Below, piece after piece: positions 60,928 through 64,000 of a stretch of 64,000 nt of DNA. Positions within the stretch are counted from its first letter, which is position 1; every line of letters begins with the position of its first letter. The notes under the pieces are model-generated. The model saw only the letters and a program-made list of their open reading frames with translations. It was not told the origin of the DNA and made no database searches. Source of the DNA: Lachnospiraceae bacterium KM106-2 (GTDB lineage Bacteria > Bacillota > Clostridia > Lachnospirales > Lachnospiraceae); the NCBI GenBank assembly GCA_009731425.1, contig AP018794.1:3428501-3492500 (forward strand). The letters are read 5' to 3'. Position numbers and translations under genes: made by a program.

Positions 60928-62805
60928 TTATTTACGCATCATCTCTAAATATACTAATAACACTGATATATCTGCTGGAGAAACCCCCGAGATACGAGAG
61001 GCTTGGCCAACAGATGATGGTCTAATATGCTGTAATTTCTGTTTCGCTTCTATTCTTAAGCTATGAACATTATCATAATCAATATCATCTGGTATCTTCT
61101 TATTTTCTAATTTCTTAAAATGTTCAACCTGTTTTAACTGTCTTGTAATGTATCCATCGTATTTAATATTAATATTAATCTGTTGAATAACATCATAATT
61201 AAGAGGCTGTCTCTCTGGATCAATTGGCGCTAACATTTCATAAGTTAACTCTGGTCTACGAATTAATTCTGCTAATGTTGTACCCGTCTTAAGTGCCTGA
61301 CTTCCTAAACTCTCTAATAATTCTTGAGTTTCTTTATTCGCACCAATTTTAGCAGCTTCTAACCTTGTAATTTCTTCCTTTATTTGTCTTTCTTTTACAA
61401 GTAGCTTATTATATCTTTCATCATCAATTAAACCAATATCATGTCCAATTTCAGTTAATCTTTGATCTGCATTATCTTGTCTTAGAATCAAACGATACTC
61501 GGCTCTTGAAGTCATCATACGATAAGGCTCATGAGTTTCCTTCGTAACTAAATCATCAATTAATACACCAATATAAGCTTGTGAACGATCAAGTACTAAA
61601 GGTTCTCTACCTAATAACTTCATACCTGCATTGATACCTGCAATTAGGCCTTGCGCTGCTGCTTCTTCATATCCTGAACTACCATTAAACTGACCACCAC
61701 TAAATAATCCATCAATTTTCTTAAATTCAAGAGATGGTTTCAATTGATTTGCATTAATACAATCATACTCAATTGCATAAGCTGGTCGAACAATCTGTGC
61801 ATTTTCAAGTCCTGGAACAGAACGATACATACGATACTGAACATCTTCAGGGAGTGAACTAGACATACCACCAATATACATTTCGTTTGTATAATTTCCT
61901 TCTGGCTCGATAAATACTTGGTGTCTATTCTTATCTGCGAAACGTACTACTTTATCTTCAATTGAAGGACAGTATCTTGGTCCTGTACCTTGGATATTAC
62001 CTGAGTATAGTGGTGAACGATCTAAGTTTTCACGAATAATCTTATGTGTTTCTTCATTCGTATAAGTTAACCAACAGGAAATCTGATCTCTTTTAATATC
62101 TTCTGGAGTATTTGTAAAAGAAAATGGTACTACATTTTCATCACCAAACTGCTCTTCCATTTTAGAAAAATCAATCGAACGTTTATCAATACGAGCAGGC
62201 GTTCCTGTTTTAAAACGATACATTTCAATTCCTAAACTCTTTAGTGAATCAGTTAAGTGTTTTGCACTAGATAATCCATTTGGTCCTGTATAGTTACTAA
62301 CATCACCATATACGCATCTTGCATTTAAATAAGTTCCCGTACATAATACTACTGCCTTACAAGGATAAATTGCACCGGAGAACATCTTAACTCCAGTTAC
62401 TTTATTATCTTCTGCTAAGATTTCACAAACTTCACCTTGTTTTAATGTTAAGTTTTCTGTATTTTCAAGCACTTTTCTCATAGAACGACTATAGTCTTGT
62501 TTATCCGCTTGTGCACGAAGAGAATGAACTGCAGGTCCTTTTGATACATTTAACATTTTGGATTGAATATATGTTTTATCAATATTCTTACCCATTTCAC
62601 CGCCTAAAGCATCAATTTCTCTTACTAAATGTCCTTTAGAACTTCCTCCAACATTCGGGTTACATGGCATTAATGCGACACTATCCATTGATACCGTAAA
62701 TAATAGTGTCTTTAACGACAATCTTGCACATGCAAGTGCTGCTTCACATCCGGCATGTCCTGCACCTACTACTACAATATCATAATCTTCATATACATAT
62801 GACAT
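60928..62805 (-). CDS. mnmG: tRNA uridine-5-carboxymethylaminomethyl modification enzyme MnmG
   Basis: 625 residues. FAD-binding [17 protein letters not shown] near the N-terminus, [15 protein letters not shown], and ATG motifs such as [22 protein letters not shown] are typical of GidA/MnmG. The C-terminal helical domain ends [20 protein letters not shown]. With MnmE it installs cmnm5U/mnm5U at the wobble position of tRNA. 38 nt after mnmE. Confidence 0.97.
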   Translation of the reverse strand: MSYVYEDYDIVVVGAGHAGCEAALACARLSLKTLLFTVSMDSVALMPCNPNVGGSSKGHLVREIDALGGEMGKNIDKTYIQSKMLNVSKGPAVHSLRAQADKQDYSRSMRKVLENTENLTLKQGEVCEILAEDNKVTGVKMFSGAIYPCKAVVLCTGTYLNARCVYGDVSNYTGPNGLSSAKHLTDSLKSLGIEMYRFKTGTPARIDKRSIDFSKMEEQFGDENVVPFSFTNTPEDIKRDQISCWLTYTNEETHKIIRENLDRSPLYSGNIQGTGPRYCPSIEDKVVRFADKNRHQVFIEPEGNYTNEMYIGGMSSSLPEDVQYRMYRSVPGLENAQIVRPAYAIEYDCINANQLKPSLEFKKIDGLFSGGQFNGSSGYEEAAAQGLIAGINAGMKLLGREPLVLDRSQAYIGVLIDDLVTKETHEPYRMMTSRAEYRLILRQDNADQRLTEIGHDIGLIDDERYNKLLVKERQIKEEITRLEAAKIGANKETQELLESLGSQALKTGTTLAELIRRPELTYEMLAPIDPERQPLNYDVIQQININIKYDGYITRQLKQVEHFKKLENKKIPDDIDYDNVHSLRIEAKQKLQHIRPSSVGQASRISGVSPADISVLLVYLEMMRK

Positions 62806-62843
62806 AATAATATTTCCTCTTTCCCTTTCACTTATCTCTAAAT

Positions 62844-64000
62844 CTATTTACCCATACAAAATTCTTTAAATATTTTATTCACTACATCTTCATCGACAGA
62901 CTCACCAATTATTTCCCCTAATTTCTCATAAGCACTCATTAAGTCGATAGAATAAAAATCTTCAGGCATTCCAGCTTGAATGCTTTCCATTACCTTCTCT
63001 AGACTTTCTTTACTATCCATTAGTGCTGATTTATGTCGTAAATTTGTAATATAAATTTCATCATTAAATGATAATTTTCCTTCAAAGAACATATCCTTAA
63101 TATATAATTCAAATTCTTCGATACCGGTATTATCTTTTGCAGAGATCTTAAATACTTTTTTATTTGTCTTCTTCTCTATTTCTTCTACATTAACAACCAT
63201 GTCTAAATCTGATTTATTTACAAGAACTACTGCTTTTCTATCTTGAATTAACTCAATAATTTCAAAGTCATTTTCATCTAATTCTCTTGAACCATCAATT
63301 ACATAGATAATTAAATCTGCATCTTTCGCAGATTCCTTCGCTTTATTGACACCAATCTTTTCGACAACATCTTCTGTTTCACGAATTCCGGCTGTATCGA
63401 TAATATTTAACATAATACCATGTAAATTGATTGACTCTTGTAAAGTATCTCTAGTTGTTCCAGCAATATCTGTTACAATTGCACGATCTTCTCCAACAAG
63501 TATATTTAATAAAGAAGATTTTCCGGCATTCGGTTTACCTAAAATTACGGTTTGGATTCCTTCTTTAATAATACGTCCATTATTAGCAGTATCTAATAAT
63601 TTATCTATCTTTTCGATATTTCCGTTCACATGTGTAGATAATTCTTCATCAAATCCTTCTAAACTCATATGCTCTGGATCATCTAATGCAGCTTCAATAT
63701 ATGCAATATCATAAAGTACATTTTCACGAATTGCTTTTATCTTATCCTGAATACCACCACGTAATTGTTTTACTGAACTTTGTAGTGCATATTCATTTTT
63801 TGCATTAATAACATCAATAACCGCCTCTGCCTGAGATAGATCAATTCTTCCATTTAAAAATGCGCGCTTTGTAAATTCTCCCGGATCGGCTGGTCTAGCA
63901 CCATATTTGAATACTGTTTCTAATACCTTTTTCGTTACGATCATGCCACCATGACAATTGATTTCAACTACATCTTCTCTTGTGTAAGTACTTGGAGCTT
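62844..64000 (-). CDS. mnmE: tRNA modification GTPase MnmE (5' end beyond window)
   Basis: The coding frame continues past an internal Met (63944) to the window edge; the residues before it read [18 protein letters not shown], the classic MnmE N-terminal motif, so the start lies outside. G domain: [12 protein letters not shown] (P-loop), [10 protein letters not shown] (G3), VNKSDL (G4), SAKDN (G5). C-terminal FCMGK carries the catalytic Cys of the C-x-G-K end. It works with MnmG. About 70-80 N-terminal residues are missing. Confidence 0.97.
   Translation of the reverse strand, partial: APSTYTREDVVEINCHGGMIVTKKVLETVFKYGARPADPGEFTKRAFLNGRIDLSQAEAVIDVINAKNEYALQSSVKQLRGGIQDKIKAIRENVLYDIAYIEAALDDPEHMSLEGFDEELSTHVNGNIEKIDKLLDTANNGRIIKEGIQTVILGKPNAGKSSLLNILVGEDRAIVTDIAGTTRDTLQESINLHGIMLNIIDTAGIRETEDVVEKIGVNKAKESAKDADLIIYVIDGSRELDENDFEIIELIQDRKAVVLVNKSDLDMVVNVEEIEKKTNKKVFKISAKDNTGIEEFELYIKDMFFEGKLSFNDEIYITNLRHKSALMDSKESLEKVMESIQAGMPEDFYSIDLMSAYEKLGEIIGESVDEDVVNKIFKEFCMGK

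Noticed and set aside
1..64000. CRISPR arrays, insertion sequences, prophage or integrative elements
   Set aside because: No regularly spaced repeats, transposase, integrase or phage structural genes were found while reading the window; gene content and codon use appear uniform and chromosomal.

Overview
The window looks like a chromosomal segment of a motile, spore-forming, low-GC anaerobic Firmicute, most likely of the family Lachnospiraceae. The reasons are the strongly AT-rich sequence with clean AGGAGG ribosome sites, BofA (sporulation), flagellin/FliS beside a giant DUF6240-like protein, a Gram-positive Tad locus with a DUF5702-like protein, a DUF3881-like protein, fermentative AdhE and a V-type ATPase. 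The right end (mnmE-mnmG-rsmG ... parA-parB with two parS sites) is the usual origin-proximal block of Firmicutes, so oriC probably lies a few kb beyond position 64000. I see no insertion sequence, prophage, integrase or CRISPR array.

Layout. 1-8.7 kb (minus): a Tad/Flp pilus operon: prepilin peptidase, TadZ, TadA ATPase, TadB, TadC, Flp pilin, a DUF5702-like protein, then a strongly structured RNA spacer and a TadE-like pseudopilin cut by the left edge. 8.7-9.5 kb: bofA and a divergent DUF2508 gene. 9.5-14.6 kb (minus): flagellar cluster (large FliK/DUF6240-like protein, flagellin, FliS). 14.8-19.9 kb: dtd, then a TetR-autoregulated glycogen operon (tetR, GH13 amylase-like, glgB). 19.9-23.5 kb (minus): a cell-surface cluster with a TasA/camelysin-like protein, a SipW-type signal peptidase, a sortase and small unknown proteins. 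Three of its promoters share an identical arrangement of 11-bp direct repeats. 23.5-27.6 kb: NUDIX hydrolase, S1-domain protein, MBL hydrolase, small alarmone synthetase and cob(I)alamin adenosyltransferase. 27.6-32.6 kb (minus): MoxR-DUF58-transglutaminase module. 32.6-35.6 kb: DUF3006 with a ComEC-like lipoprotein hydrolase, and galT. 35.7 kb: tRNA-Lys. 36-38.2 kb: AI-2E/PerM-family permease, trmB and a 44-residue protein. 38.4-47 kb (plus): a nine-gene V-type ATPase operon. 47-51 kb: D-Ala-D-Ala carboxypeptidase, a DEDDh exonuclease, tRNA-Arg and a DUF3881-like protein. 51.3-57 kb: APH-like kinase, type I pullulanase with a C-terminal membrane tail, and adhE with a Rex-like site. 57.3-64 kb (minus): DUF4446, parB, parA, parS, a GNAT protein, rsmG, mnmG and mnmE (cut by the right edge).

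How the parts fit: two surface-appendage systems (Tad pilus, flagellum) and a SipW/TasA/sortase surface cluster sit beside alpha-glucan storage and debranching genes and fermentation and ion-motive energy genes. The observations I rate highest are the three co-architected direct-repeat promoters of the TasA/SipW cluster and a 32-bp RNA stem inside the Tad operon in which every departure from Watson-Crick pairing is a G-U pair on the transcribed strand only.
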